From Aureococcus anophagefferens (lineage: Eukaryota > Sar > Pelagophyceae > Pelagomonadales > Pelagomonadaceae), in NCBI RefSeq assembly GCF_000186865.1, contig NW_008705564.1, positions 2,754,965-2,791,391 on the forward strand: a DNA stretch of 36,427 bases, read 5' to 3'. Below, piece by piece: positions 9,263 to 20,150 of this stretch. Below the pieces are notes generated by a model. That model made no database searches. It was given only the letters and a program-made list of their open reading frames with translations, and had not been told where the DNA came from. Numbering within the stretch: position 1 is the first letter of the stretch; each line of letters begins with the position of its first letter. The position numbers and the translations under genes are program-made.

Positions 9263-10261
9263 TTACTCCGCGGCGACGACGTCCGCGTAGTGGAGCGCGC
9301 CGCCCCAGCGGACGTCGTGGCCCGCGAGCGCGAAGGCGCCGCGGTCCGCGAAGAAGGCCTCGCAGGCCGCCCGGTTGGGCGGCGGCGCGGGCCCGCGGGG
9401 CGTGAGGCCGAGCTTCGCGAGGGAGTCGGTCAGCGCGACGCGCGCGCCGGCGTCGAGCGCGGCGTCGAGCGCGGCGGCGGCGCTCGGCGGGCTCAGGTAG
9501 AAGAGCACGGCCTCGAAGAGGAAGAGCGTCGGCCGGTCGTCGAGCCCCGCGGCCCGGAGCGCCGCGACGAGGTGGCCCGGCGCCTCGGCCTTGAGCGTCT
9601 CGAGGTCGAGGGGCACGTGCGCGACGTCGACGTCCGCGCCGGTCCGCGACCGGTACGCGTCTAATACGCGCTTCTTCGCGTCCACCGCGGCGGGCAGGTC
9701 GACCTCGAAGAAGGCCGCGCGGCCGGCGTAGCGCGCCGCGCGCGTGTCGTAGCCCGCGCCGACGACGACGATCTGCGCGTCGTCGTGCTCCGCGAGGAAC
9801 GCGTCGACGGCCGCGTCGAGGAACGTCGTGCGCGACCCGATCCACTCGAGCTTCTCGACGAGTTTCTCCGGGAGGCGCTTCGCGTTCTCGGGAGCGACGA
9901 GCCACCGCGACGCCGACGGCAGGCAGTCGTACGCGACGGAGTCGTCGATGGCGCCGCGGCCCGCGAGCGCCGCGCGCGTCCACAGGACCCTGAGGTTCTT
10001 GCTGCTGTCCCGCGCGCCCGTGTCGTCGAAGGCGTAGAGCAACCCGAAGAGCGCGTCGACGGCGGCGTCGATGGCCGGGTTCGTCTCGTCGCGCTGCTTC
10101 CGGGGCGGGCCGGCGCCCGCGGGCGGGCCGCCGGGCGGGTTGCTTCGTGCGGCGCCCGGCGGCGGGTTGCCGGTCGTTGCGACGCCGGGCGGCGGTCCGC
10201 GCGGTGCCGACAAGGCTGCGGCGCCGGCGAGGAGGGCCGCAAGTAGCAGTCGCGAAGCCAT
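9263..10261 (-). CDS. SAM-dependent methyltransferase of the leucine-carboxyl/LCMT-like (TIGR00027-type) family, signal-bearing
   Basis: The protein is 332 residues starting MASRLLLAALLAGAAALSAP, a hydrophobic leader followed by a Pro/Gly-rich stretch that may be a signal or plastid leader. The catalytic part has the SAM-binding signature VVVGAGYDTRAARYAG, which corresponds to the LGAGLDTRAYR motif of LCMT-like O-methyltransferases. It also has EVDLPAAVDAKKRVL and LFLFEAVLFYLSP (post-II/III, matching the family's EGv.mYL). Members methylate carboxyl groups of proteins or polyketides; the substrate is unknown here. It is about the usual length for this family. The gene is convergent with the lumen-protein gene and divergent from the PTPS-like gene. 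Confidence 0.8.
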   Translation of the reverse strand: MASRLLLAALLAGAAALSAPRGPPPGVATTGNPPPGAARSNPPGGPPAGAGPPRKQRDETNPAIDAAVDALFGLLYAFDDTGARDSSKNLRVLWTRAALAGRGAIDDSVAYDCLPSASRWLVAPENAKRLPEKLVEKLEWIGSRTTFLDAAVDAFLAEHDDAQIVVVGAGYDTRAARYAGRAAFFEVDLPAAVDAKKRVLDAYRSRTGADVDVAHVPLDLETLKAEAPGHLVAALRAAGLDDRPTLFLFEAVLFYLSPPSAAAALDAALDAGARVALTDSLAKLGLTPRGPAPPPNRAACEAFFADRGAFALAGHDVRWGGALHYADVVAAE

Positions 10262-10580
10262 GCCAAGATCGTGATGATCTCGTGATGACCGGACTCGCCA
10301 CAGCCGCCTCGCCGGGGGTCAGCCAACCGCGCTCGCCAGAGAGACGCTCTCCAGGAGGCGACACCTCCATACCACCTCCGCGGCGCGCACCCACGGCGTG
10401 CTGCGCCGTCCCTCGGCGGCTAGCGACCGCGCGGGGTAGCGCGCGCGCGCGCGAACCCCCGGCGGGCAGTCTCGAGAGCGACTTGCGCCTGCTTCGCTGC
10501 GCCGTCAGCTCCTGGAAGTGCAGCACCGTCGCCTGGCTGCCGCCGCCGGTCGCCGCGCGTCGACGCAGGAAAACGCACCG
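10262..10580. promoter_or_regulatory. Divergent promoter region between methyltransferase and PTPS-like genes
   Basis: 319 bp separate the two divergent start codons. A short palindrome-like GATCGTGATGATCTCGTGATGA stretch lies at 10266-10287. I see no TATA box and no gene. Confidence 0.4.
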
Positions 10581-11186
10581 ATGGACGTCCAGTGCGTGCC
10601 CTGCGACTACGACCCGGTCTTCGAGGTGCAGGTGCGCAGCGAGCGCTTCAAGTTCAACGCGTCCCACTTCGTGGCGTTCCGCGGCTTCCGCGAGCGGCTC
10701 CACGGCCACAACTACACGGTGGGCGTGCGCGTCTTCGGCCCGCTGTCGCCCGACGACGGCTACGTGCTCGACTTCGGGGACGTGAAGAAGACGGTGCGCG
10801 GCGTCTGCGAGACGCTCAACGAGCGGTTCCTGTGCCCGTGCCGGTCGGACGTGCTGGACATCCGCGACGCGGGGCCCAACGTCGAGCTCACGGCCGAGGA
10901 CGGCGCCTTCTTCTCCATCCCGCTCGGCGACTGCGCCATGCTGCCCATCGTCCACTCGACCGCGGAGGAGCTCGCGGCGATGATCTGGCACAAGACCATC
11001 GAGGCGTTCGGCGTCGACATCCTGAAAAAGCGGGGCATCACGGCCATCGAGATCGCCGTCGCCGAGGCGCCCATGCAGGAGGCGCGCTACCGGCGGAAGC
11101 TCGCGGGCTTCGCGCCCGGGGCCGCGCCGATCCCCGCGCGCGCGCCAAACGCGGGCTGCGGCGCAAACATCACGCCGGCGGGCTAA
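10581..11186 (+). CDS. 6-pyruvoyl-tetrahydropterin synthase-like protein with PTPS-III-type Glu in place of catalytic Cys
   Basis: The protein is 201 residues starting MDVQCVPCDYDPVFEV. The zinc ligands of the PTPS/QueD fold are present as His29 (FNASHF) and His41/His43 in LHGHNY. The usual catalytic Cys a few residues before HGH is replaced by Glu38 in FRERLHGHNY. VLDFGDVK (residues 62-69) and the later HSTAEELA and EAPMQEARY match the family's dimer-interface and substrate-pocket motifs. Glu-bearing PTPS-III enzymes, known from Plasmodium and some bacteria, make 6-hydroxymethyl-7,8-dihydropterin and so bypass dihydroneopterin aldolase in folate synthesis. This protein is a candidate for that role. 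It is about 50 residues longer than bacterial QueD because of an internal insert (CPCRSDVLDIRDAGPNVEL) and a C-terminal tail. No targeting peptide is seen. Confidence 0.87.
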   Translation: MDVQCVPCDYDPVFEVQVRSERFKFNASHFVAFRGFRERLHGHNYTVGVRVFGPLSPDDGYVLDFGDVKKTVRGVCETLNERFLCPCRSDVLDIRDAGPNVELTAEDGAFFSIPLGDCAMLPIVHSTAEELAAMIWHKTIEAFGVDILKKRGITAIEIAVAEAPMQEARYRRKLAGFAPGAAPIPARAPNAGCGANITPAG

Positions 11187-11524
11187 ACTAGTACTCGAGC
11201 TGACGGCATCCCGGGTACCGGCGGAAGCGCCTCGCCCGCGCGCGTGGTTTGCTTCCGTCCACGCCGTCGAAGCAGTCGCCGCGGCGCGCCGCACGGTCCG
11301 AGCGTGCGCTCGATCGGCGCGTCCAGATTTCCGAATCGGCAGACCTTCGCCGTCGTGACGTCGGCGCCCGCCGACGCGTGCGATCGAGCTGCCGGCCTCT
11401 CCAGGCACGATATACCGCGTCAGGTACTTACGCGGGTGGGCAGTGGCAGGGGGGCCGCTACGAGCGCGCCGACACTCGCAGAGTGTCGGCGCGCGAGCGG
11501 GCGGCAGGCCGGTCGGGACCGCGC
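11187..11524. other. Convergent intergenic region, PTPS-like gene to GAPDH gene
   Basis: 338 bp lie between convergent stop codons. A small inverted pair GCCGACACTCGC / AGAGTGTCGGCGCGC at 11468-11491 could form a hairpin near the GAPDH 3' end. I see no gene. Confidence 0.4.
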
Positions 11525-13355
<1,831 letters not shown>

Positions 13356-16300
13356 CTACCCCAGGTTATCGAACGCCGCGTCGGCCATGCGCCCCAGGGC
13401 CATCTTGCACCGGTTCGCGATGGCCGTGTTCACGGACGCGACGACCTTGTAGAGCGCGAGGGCCGCGCGCGGGTCGTCGCGCTCGAGCGCCGTCACTTCG
13501 CGGACGGCGACGAAGTGCAGCGTCGCGGGAGTCCGCGCGACGCAGGCCCCGAGCGACGCCTGCGGGCGTCCGCGTGACACAAGACCGCGTGACACAACAC
13601 CGCGCAAAAAGGAGACGCCGCCCGCGCGACCGTGCGCCGCGCGACGTCCTCGGCGCCGAGGACCCAGCCGGGGCCGAGCGTGCTCCGCGCCACGGCGCGC
13701 GCGTCGAGGCTCGCCTAGACTCGAGAATTTCACAGCGCGAAAAAAGAGATCGCGACCCGTCCAAAGCGAGCTCGACACCCGGCCCGCTCGAGCGCGTGAG
13801 AGACCCGGCTCGAGCGGGTAAAAAGACCCGGCTCGCTCGCGCGCCCCTCGTCCNNNNNNNNNNNNNNNNNNNNNNNNNNNNNNNNNNNNNNNNNNNNNNN
13901 NNNGTCGACGCCGCGCCGCCGCAGCAGCGCGTCCTCCGCGGCGTCGAGCGCGCCGTCGAGCGTCGCGAAGAACTCGACGTAGAAGCCGCCGCCCTCGGCG
14001 ACGGCCCGCAGCCCCCGCGCGACGTCCGCGCCGCAGGCCGCGCAGGACACGGCGGCGCCCGCGGCCCGCGCGGCCCGGAGGACCTGCGCGACGACGTCGC
14101 CCGCCGCGCCGTCGAGGCCGTAGCAGAGCTTGAGGTCGAGGACGAGCGACTCGACGCCGGCGAGGGGCAGCGCGGCGGCCCGGAGCTCGACCTGGGGGGC
14201 GTCCGCGCGTCCGGGAGGAACTGACGGGAGGAACTGACGCGGGAGGAACTGGCGGCGTTGCCGAAGAAGAGGAAGCCCTGGAGCCGCAGGAGGCGGATGG
14301 CCTAAGGGGGGGCGCCGCGTCGGGACGGTCGCGGACGAGCGACGCGGCCCGACCGACGTCGCCGTCGCGGTCGAGCGCCGTCGCCGCGCCGAGCCAGCGG
14401 TCGTGCGTCGACCGGAACTTCCGGCCCGTCGTCTTCGCGCGCACGAGGGGCACCTTGAACGCGTTCGCCGCCAATAGACAGAACGAGCACGCGGCGCCGA
14501 GCGCGACGCCGCGGAGCAGGCCCGCGGAGACCATGGTCAGGACGATGACGACGACGACGGCCGTCTCCGCCGCGTCGAGCTTCGCCAACGGCGCGGCGAA
14601 CCAGTCGAAGAGCAGGCCGCAGCCCTGGGCGAAGAGCATCGACGCGAAGACGAATTTCGGCACGAGCGCGACCTGCGTGGAAATCAAATCTTCAACACGA
14701 CTTCAATGTGAGCGTTTGCGACAGTTTCGACGCAAGCATTTCAGCTGTGCTTCGAGAACTCGATGCGAGCAATCGATCCGTCCAAAAATCAGCCGAATCG
14801 GCTTCGATTCGACCGAGCTAGAGAATTTCCCAAACCAGTGGTTGATTTCCACACAGAGCGCGACGGCGTCGAGGCCGCCGGGCGCGACCGCGACGGCGAG
14901 GAGCGCGCCGGCCGCGGCCGCGCTCGGGCCCCGGGGGCGGCAGCCGACCTAAGAGGATCAGGCCTGGAAACCCGCGCTCGAACGGGGGGCGCCGGCGGCC
15001 GACGTCGCGGAGCAGCACGTTCGGCGCCGTCATCGGGCTCGCGCCGAAGCCGCCGAGCACCGCGGCCGCGCAGTGCGCCGCGCCGATGAGCGCGAGCTCG
15101 TCGTGCCTGGCGAAGGGGACCATCGACGCCGCGCGTCCCCGTCCGGGCGCCGGGGAACCGCGCGCGTCGAAGGCCGCGCGGTCCGGGAGCTCGAGCGCGC
15201 GGTCCATGGCCAGGAGCATGAGGCTGTTCTTGAGGAGCGCGAGGGCGACGAGCGCGAGGGCCGTCGGCGCGCACGCCGAGAGCGCGCCCGGGTCCGGCGC
15301 GGCCGAGGCCCCCCATAGAAACCACGCGCCGCCGTCGCCGGCGGCCGACGGCGCGTCGAAGAGCCAGCCCCGGCCCCGCGCGGCCGCGAGCGCCTCCGGC
15401 GACACGCCGACGGCGCCGTAGAAGCACGCGGACGCGACCGCGAGCGGCGGCGCGAGGAGCGCCGGGTGGAGGCGCAGCTTGAAGATGCCAAAGACGACGC
15501 CGCCGAGGAGCAGCGTCGGCGCGACGTGCAAGGCATCCTCCAGAAAGCCGCCGCCCCGGGACACGCTCAGGGACCCGCAGAGCCGGAGCACGAGGCACCC
15601 GACGCCCGACAGCAGTCCGCAGATGCCTACCAAGTGCGACGGATTCCTCCACATCTTCAGGCGAAATTCACGCGAAAAAACACGCCTGTCGCTCGACGCT
15701 GGCATCTACAGGGATAAGGCAGCACCTCCGCGAGCCGCAGGCACCGGAGCCGCGAGCTCAACAGGAGCGCGACGCCCGTGAACCCCACCGTCGCCGCGCA
15801 GAGCACCTGGAACGTCGCGCGCTGCGTCGCCGCGTCGAGGGGCGCGGCCTGCGGGTGTTCCGCGCGTCGGCGCCGCGCGACTTAATGACCAAGCGCGCGC
15901 GCACCTCGGCGCCGTCGGCGGCCCCGGAGACGCGCGCCGCGAAGACCGCGAGGAACGGCGTGTAGGCCAGGTCCGGCCCCGCGCAGACGAAGGGGATGCG
16001 CCCGCGCGCGACGTAGAGCAGGACCGCGAGGACGCTCGAGATCGTCGTCGCGCGGAGGCCCGCGCCGAGCGCGCCTGCGGGTGCCGGCCTCCGCAAAGCC
16101 GCATCGAACAGAAGACGCCGGCGCGTCGCCGCGCAGCGCCGGCGCGCCGGAGAAGACGGCGCCGGCGAAGACGACGTTGAGCACCGCCTCCGTGAAGAAG
16201 GCGACGAGGAAGCCCGTCGCGTCGCGCGGCGCCTGGGCCCACCATTTCCGCGGCGGCGGCTGCGGGTAGGACGCGCAGGGCTTCGTGGTCGGCCGCTTCA

Positions 16301-16388
16301 GCAGCGCGCGCGCGCGCACGTGCGCGGCCGCCGGCAACGGCTCGACGAGCTGCTCGCGCCACAGGAAGGACTCGTTGGGGCAGGCCAT
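13356..16388 (-). CDS. SulP-family anion transporter with STAS and likely cyclic-nucleotide-binding-like C-terminus; at least 10 exons, one introner, assembly gap
   Basis: The exons I can assign are 16388..16148, 16074..15890, 15848..15710, 15626..15004, 14948..14865, 14672..14358, 14301..14239, 14191..13904 (running into the gap), 13714..13601 and 13559..13356. Membrane segments include LRATTISSVLAVLLYVARG and PFVCAGPDLAYTPFLAVFAA (the SulP GPD-type core), VALALLKNSLMLLAM and AVVVVIVLTMVSAGLL. A STAS domain follows (IRLLRLQGFLFFGNAA, then LVLDLKLCYGLDGAAGDV). The tail has GPGWVLGAEDVA and DPRAALALYKVVASVN, as in fungal-type SulP proteins with a cNMP-like domain. Introns are 73 (GC-AG), 41, 83, 55, 192 (introner A2), 56, 47, an unresolved one spanning the gap, and 41 bp. 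Phases agree throughout. The substrate (sulfate or other anion/amino acid) is unknown. Confidence 0.78.
13774..13840. repeat. Three degenerate CCCGGCTCGAGCG-type repeats inside an intron next to the assembly gap
   Basis: Units of about 20-24 bp containing CACCCGGCCCGCTCGAGCG, GACCCGGCTCGAGCG and GACCCGGCTCGCTCGCG lie beside the run of Ns. They form part of the intron whose acceptor is at 13715 (TCTAG before GCGAGCC). Repetition of this kind probably caused the gap. Confidence 0.7.
13854..13903. other. Assembly gap (50 N)
   Basis: A run of exactly 50 Ns. The length is likely nominal. It interrupts the SulP gene between its STAS domain and the C-terminal exons, so at least one splice donor is hidden. 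Confidence 0.99.
14212..14251. repeat. Three 12-13 bp tandem copies of CGGGAGGAACTGA spanning a splice donor
   Basis: Copies lie at 14212-14224, 14225-14237 and 14240-14251. On the gene's minus strand each reads TCAGTTCCTCCCG. Two copies present GTCAGT. The first is the donor of the 47-bp intron 14238..14192; using the second would break the frame. Confidence 0.8.
14673..14856 (-). mobile_element. Introner element, family A copy A2 (184 bp)
   Basis: The termini are CTGCGTGGAAATC (plus-strand left) and GATTTCCACACAG. The TSD AGCGCGAC (plus) lies at 14665-14672 and 14857-14864, reading GTCGCGCT on the gene strand. The intron 14864..14673 (192 bp) uses the TSD GT and the element's GCAG. Removal gives LDAVALVPKFVF, a continuous transporter helix. 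It is about 20 bp shorter than A1 and A4-A6 because of internal deletions. Confidence 0.93.
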
Positions 16389-16449
16389 CGCATCAGAACT
16401 GCACGCAATACCCAAACGGCACGTCGGGCTGCGTATCCGTCCATATTGG

Positions 16450-18845
16450 ATGATCAGCATGGGGCAGCCCACCGCGGCGCCCCCGCGGCGGCGGTCCCTG
16501 GCCCTGGCGTGCCTCGCCGCCGCCGGCGTCGCCTTCGTCGCGCTGAGCGCCCACCCGGCGAGCGGGCCCGCCGTCGGCGAGCTGCTGCTCTACGGCGGCC
16601 TCACCTTCAAGGAGATCGCCGAGGGCCTGGGCCACACGGGCGGCACGACGGCCGGCGTGAACACGGCGAAGAAGTACGCCTGCGAGCGGCGGCGCCTCGC
16701 GGCGCGGTCGGCGCGCGCGCGCGGCGCGGAGACGGCGCCGGCGCCGGCGCGGTCGCCGCGCGCGACGTCCGCGGCCGCCGCGTCGGCGGCGGACGTCGCC
16801 GACGAGCTCTGGACGAGCTCCGGACGAGCGCTCGAAGAGCTCGTCGACGACTCGACGGCCGCGCCGACTCCGCCACGCATCGACTCCTGGACCGTCTACT
16901 TCACGGCGACCATGGACAGCGACTCCATTATCTCGACGTCTTACGTCTGGTACATCACGACGAAAACGCGGCCGTGTCCGCCACGGTCCTCATCGCCTCG
17001 TCGGGCCTCGCCTGCGGCGTCTCCGTCTACAACGACACGCTCATCTACTTCACGGACCAGGACGGCGGCGTCTGGACCATCGAGACGTCCGGCCTCGACG
17101 CCACGGAGATCGTCTCCTACGACGCCTACGGCCTCACGGGCGAGCCGAGCGGCATGGACATGTGGATCTACACGGGCCAGATCTTCTGGACGGACCTCAC
17201 GGCGGGGGCCGTCTACTCGGCGCTCTTCGACGGCTCGGGTCTGGCGCTCGTGTCCGACAACTTCACGAAGCCCTTCGATCTGTCCATCGCGCCGCACCAG
17301 GGCAAGCTCTACGTCTCCGACTGGGAGCTCGAGCGGTTGATTCGATTGAACACGGAGGGCGGCGAGTGGGAGGAGTTCCTGCACGTGCCGACGCCCCGGG
17401 GCGTCTGGTGCGACCAGACGAGCGACAGAGTGTTCTTCGCGTCGTACAATATGTCCTACATCGGCGCGGCGTCCATGGACGTGCACAGTGGCGACATCGA
17501 CATCATTTTGAACGGCTCCTTCCTCTACGGCCCGCCCGTGAGCGTGGGCATCGACTACCTGCGGGACCTGATCTTCTACACGACGGAATCGGAGATCGCG
17601 CTGTATTCGATGACGACGCGCGAGTACGCGCTCATCGCCTACCTGACGGGCCTCCAGTTCCTCTGGGTCGAGGCCTACATCGAGCCCACGCCGGCGCCGA
17701 CCTGGGTCATGACGGACACGCCCACGTCCGCGCCGACGCTCGTCCCGTACCCCGCGCCGACGCCGTCGCCGTCGCTCTCGCCGAGCCCGGCGCCCAGCGA
17801 CCCGCCGTCGCCGGCGCCGTCCTACGCGCCCTCGGGCCTGCCCGTGCCCTACCCGACGCCGGAGCCGTCGGCCGTGCCGACGCCCTGCCCGCACCCGAGC
17901 CCGACGCGCGAGCCGTCGCCGGGGCCGTCCGCGATGCCGTCGCCGGTGCCGAAGCCCCAGCCGTCGGCCGCGCCGTCCTACGCGCCGTCCTGGGCGCCCG
18001 CGCCCCTGCCCACGGCCGTCCCGACGGCCTGGCCCAGCGGCCTCCCGACGACGGCGACCCCGTCGGGCACCCCGACGCCCGGTCCGAGCTACGCGCCGAC
18101 GTACCCGCCCTCGGGCAACCCGTCCTGGCTCCCGTCGTCCGTGCCGACGCCCGCGCCCTTCGAGAACCCGACGCCGGAGCCCTCGGCGACGCCGTCCTAC
18201 GTGCCGTCGCCCTTGCCGAGCCCGCGGCCGACCTTCCGGCCGTCCGCGGCGCCGTCGCAGATGCCGACGCCCTGGCCGACGCCCATGCCGTCGCCCATCC
18301 CCACGGAGTACAAGGAGCCGTCGACGATCCCGACCTACTCCCAGAAGCCGTCCTTCGCGCCGTCCTACACGCCGACGTCCGCGCCGACGCACCACCCGTC
18401 GAAGCCGCCGACGACCGCGCCGACGCGCGTGCCCACGTCCCAGCCGTCGCCCATCCCGACGCTGCCGCCCACCGCCGTGCCCACCATGGAGCCCACGCCC
18501 GCGCCCTCGGCCCTGCCGTCGAGCGCGCCGAGCACGCACCCGTCGTCCATGCCGACGCCGGCGCCGTCGCCGCTGCCGTCGGTCGTGCCGTCGCCGCGGC
18601 CGACGAGCTCGTTGCCCTCGCCGGCGCCGTCGCAGAGCCCGACGGCCTACTGCGACCACCTCGCGAACATGTGCGGCTTCTGCTACTGCGGCGGGCCCAC
18701 GAGCCTCCCGAGCTCGTCGCCGACGACCGCGCGGCCGACGAACTTGGCGTTCTTCGCGGGGGCGCCGACGTACCGGCCGACGCACTTCGGCGACGGCGTC
18801 CCCGAGGCACAGAACCGACCGTCCAAGCACCACGTCGGCAACTAG
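16450..18845 (+). CDS. Secreted or anchored YWTD-type beta-propeller protein with long Pro/Ser-rich tail; one apparent frameshift
   Basis: The start at 16450 (MISMGQPTAAPPRRR; 16459 also possible) leads a signal or anchor helix, SLALACLAAAGVAFVALSA. Five propeller-blade repeats lie at about 16990-17690: DTLIYFTDQDGGVWTI, GQIFWTDLTAGAVYSALFDG, GKLYVSDWELERLIRLN, DRVFFASYNM and DLIFYTTESEIALYSM. These follow the LDL-receptor YWTD pattern. About 320 residues of PTPAPS/PSPxPS repeats follow, typical of extracellular, often glycosylated wall proteins, then a short Cys-rich CDHLANMCGFCYCGG segment. The N-terminal frame (to about 16955) and the propeller frame (from about 16965) differ by one base and no intron fits. 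The total length is 2396 nt, one short of a codon multiple, so one base is probably missing. With it restored the protein would be 798 residues. The start is 61 bp from the divergent SulP start. Confidence 0.72.
17690..18650 (+). repeat. Degenerate short-period repeat encoding PTPAPS/PSPxPS
   Basis: About 960 bp of imperfect repeats of CCGACGCCG/CCGTCGCCG-like units encode Pro, Thr, Ser and Ala in a periodic pattern. The strand composition is strongly C-biased. All other frames are also open here because of the repeat, which produces spurious Arg-rich antisense ORFs. Confidence 0.85.
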
Positions 18846-19311
18846 GCGCCGCGCAATTCACAGACACTTATAACGACTCGCACTCGAGCTTTAGAATCGC
18901 CGATCACCGCCTGATCAGCTGAGGCAATTTCGAACTTTGTCCGCAGTCCTTCATGTGCGTGCGCCGCTCCCCTCCCTGCGCGCGCGCATGACCCGCCTCG
19001 CTCGACGCCGCGGGCCACGGCACCACGCCGTGCGCGCCGCGGAGGGGGGCGTGCGCAGTCGAACCAGGGCGAGAGAAACAGAGGCGGTCGATTCTTCGCG
19101 GCCAATCACGCCGAGAGCTTACGCTCACGCGACGGGGCGCGACGGGCTCCACCTCGCCCGCGGCCGCGCGTCGTCGCCCGCCCGTCGCATAAGAACGACG
19201 CACACCGCCCCGGCCCGGAATGTTCCCCCGCGACGCGCGCCTCGATCGTCGCTTCCGCCGAGGTCCGCGCGCGCAACGCGTCTCCCCGCCCGCAGATTCG
19301 CACCGGGAACG
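18846..19311. other. Intergenic region upstream of ankyrin gene
   Basis: It holds the propeller gene 3' end (AT-richer at 18865-18925) and the ankyrin gene's promoter. No TATA box and no recognisable coding sequence were found. Confidence 0.4.
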
Positions 19312-20106
19312 ATGAATGACCCGGCCGCCCAGTATCGCTTGCTCATGTGCGTCTACGACGGGAATATCGATGGCGTGCGCGACTTGATTGATGGCGGCGC
19401 GAATATCAACCACGTATGGGACGGCGGCGGAGGATTCGCCCCCGGAGACACCGCTCTCAGCCTTGCTATCTATTCTATGATGCAGGAAACCAACCCCTCT
19501 GCAAATATGGTGAACGCTTTACTCGCTCTCGGCGCCGACGCCAGCGGTGATACCCACTTTCTTTTTGCCGCGATTGGCTACCCCTTCGACAACGGCGTAA
19601 ACCTCGACTTGGTTGCCGCTTTGGTCGCGGCGGGCGTCGACGTCCAAGCGAAGCAGAGAAGCCCCTCGGGCATGTATTATACGCCTCTGCATATCGTGTT
19701 ACAAAATATTGGGGATCCGAAGAAGGCGGTGGCCGTGGCAAATCTGCTCATATCGAAGGGCGCTCTGGTTGACGCGAAAAACGATCGCGGCGAGAGGCCT
19801 CTGGATTACGCGCTTCGCGTCAAATATTCAGATGGCCGCCGCATGCCCGCCACACATGCCGCCAGCAACCGCGCCCTGGCCAAATGTCTGCTTCGGGCCG
19901 GCGCTGCTACGACGGGCCTTGCCGACGATCTGGAAGAAAGTCCCGCGAAGACGTCCGTCGACCTGGTCATCAAGGCCGGCGGCTGGAAACGGTACGCGCT
20001 CAAGCACAAGCAGGTCCTCGTCGGCCTCGTGACCAAGTGCAAGCCCATGCCCGACGACGCCGCCGGACTGGTCGTGGACTTCTACTGCCCGAGCGGGGGC
20101 TCCTAG
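19312..20106 (+). CDS. Ankyrin-repeat protein with lower-GC first two thirds
   Basis: The protein is 264 residues starting MNDPAAQYRLLMCVYDGNID. Ankyrin repeats cover about residues 8-190, including VRDLIDGGANINHVWDGGG, VNALLALGADASGDTHFL and YYTPLHIVLQNIGDPKKAVA, then LLISKGALVDAKNDRGERPL. The C-terminus KAGGWKRYALKHKQVLVGLV and LVVDFYCPSGGS looks like a family-specific tail. From 19312 to about 19880 the third codon positions use many A and T (GGA, AAT, TAT, ATA), unlike all neighbours. The final 200 bp return to the usual GC-rich codon use. This may reflect a recent arrival, a fusion, or relaxed selection. The function beyond protein binding is unknown. Its stop is 44 bp from the convergent ankyrin-MYND stop. 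Confidence 0.8.
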   Translation: MNDPAAQYRLLMCVYDGNIDGVRDLIDGGANINHVWDGGGGFAPGDTALSLAIYSMMQETNPSANMVNALLALGADASGDTHFLFAAIGYPFDNGVNLDLVAALVAAGVDVQAKQRSPSGMYYTPLHIVLQNIGDPKKAVAVANLLISKGALVDAKNDRGERPLDYALRVKYSDGRRMPATHAASNRALAKCLLRAGAATTGLADDLEESPAKTSVDLVIKAGGWKRYALKHKQVLVGLVTKCKPMPDDAAGLVVDFYCPSGGS

Positions 20107-20150
20107 ACGGCGCGCGCGCGCGGAACCAGCCCCTAAGAAGAGACCCCATC

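Noticed and set aside
13774..13840. CRISPR-like array
   Set aside because: There are only three degenerate units with no spacers of constant length, inside a eukaryotic intron.
15627..15705. Separate gene starting at 15705 (MPASSDRRVFSREF)
   Set aside because: The segment lies in an 83-bp intron with good GTAGAT and GGTAG borders; the flanking exons join to LPYPCICGLLSGVGCLV in a continuous transporter.
16941..18833. 630-codon Arg-rich minus-strand frame over the Pro/Ser repeat
   Set aside because: The C-biased short-period repeat opens all frames; the Arg/Gly-rich product is the complement of the PSPAP repeat.
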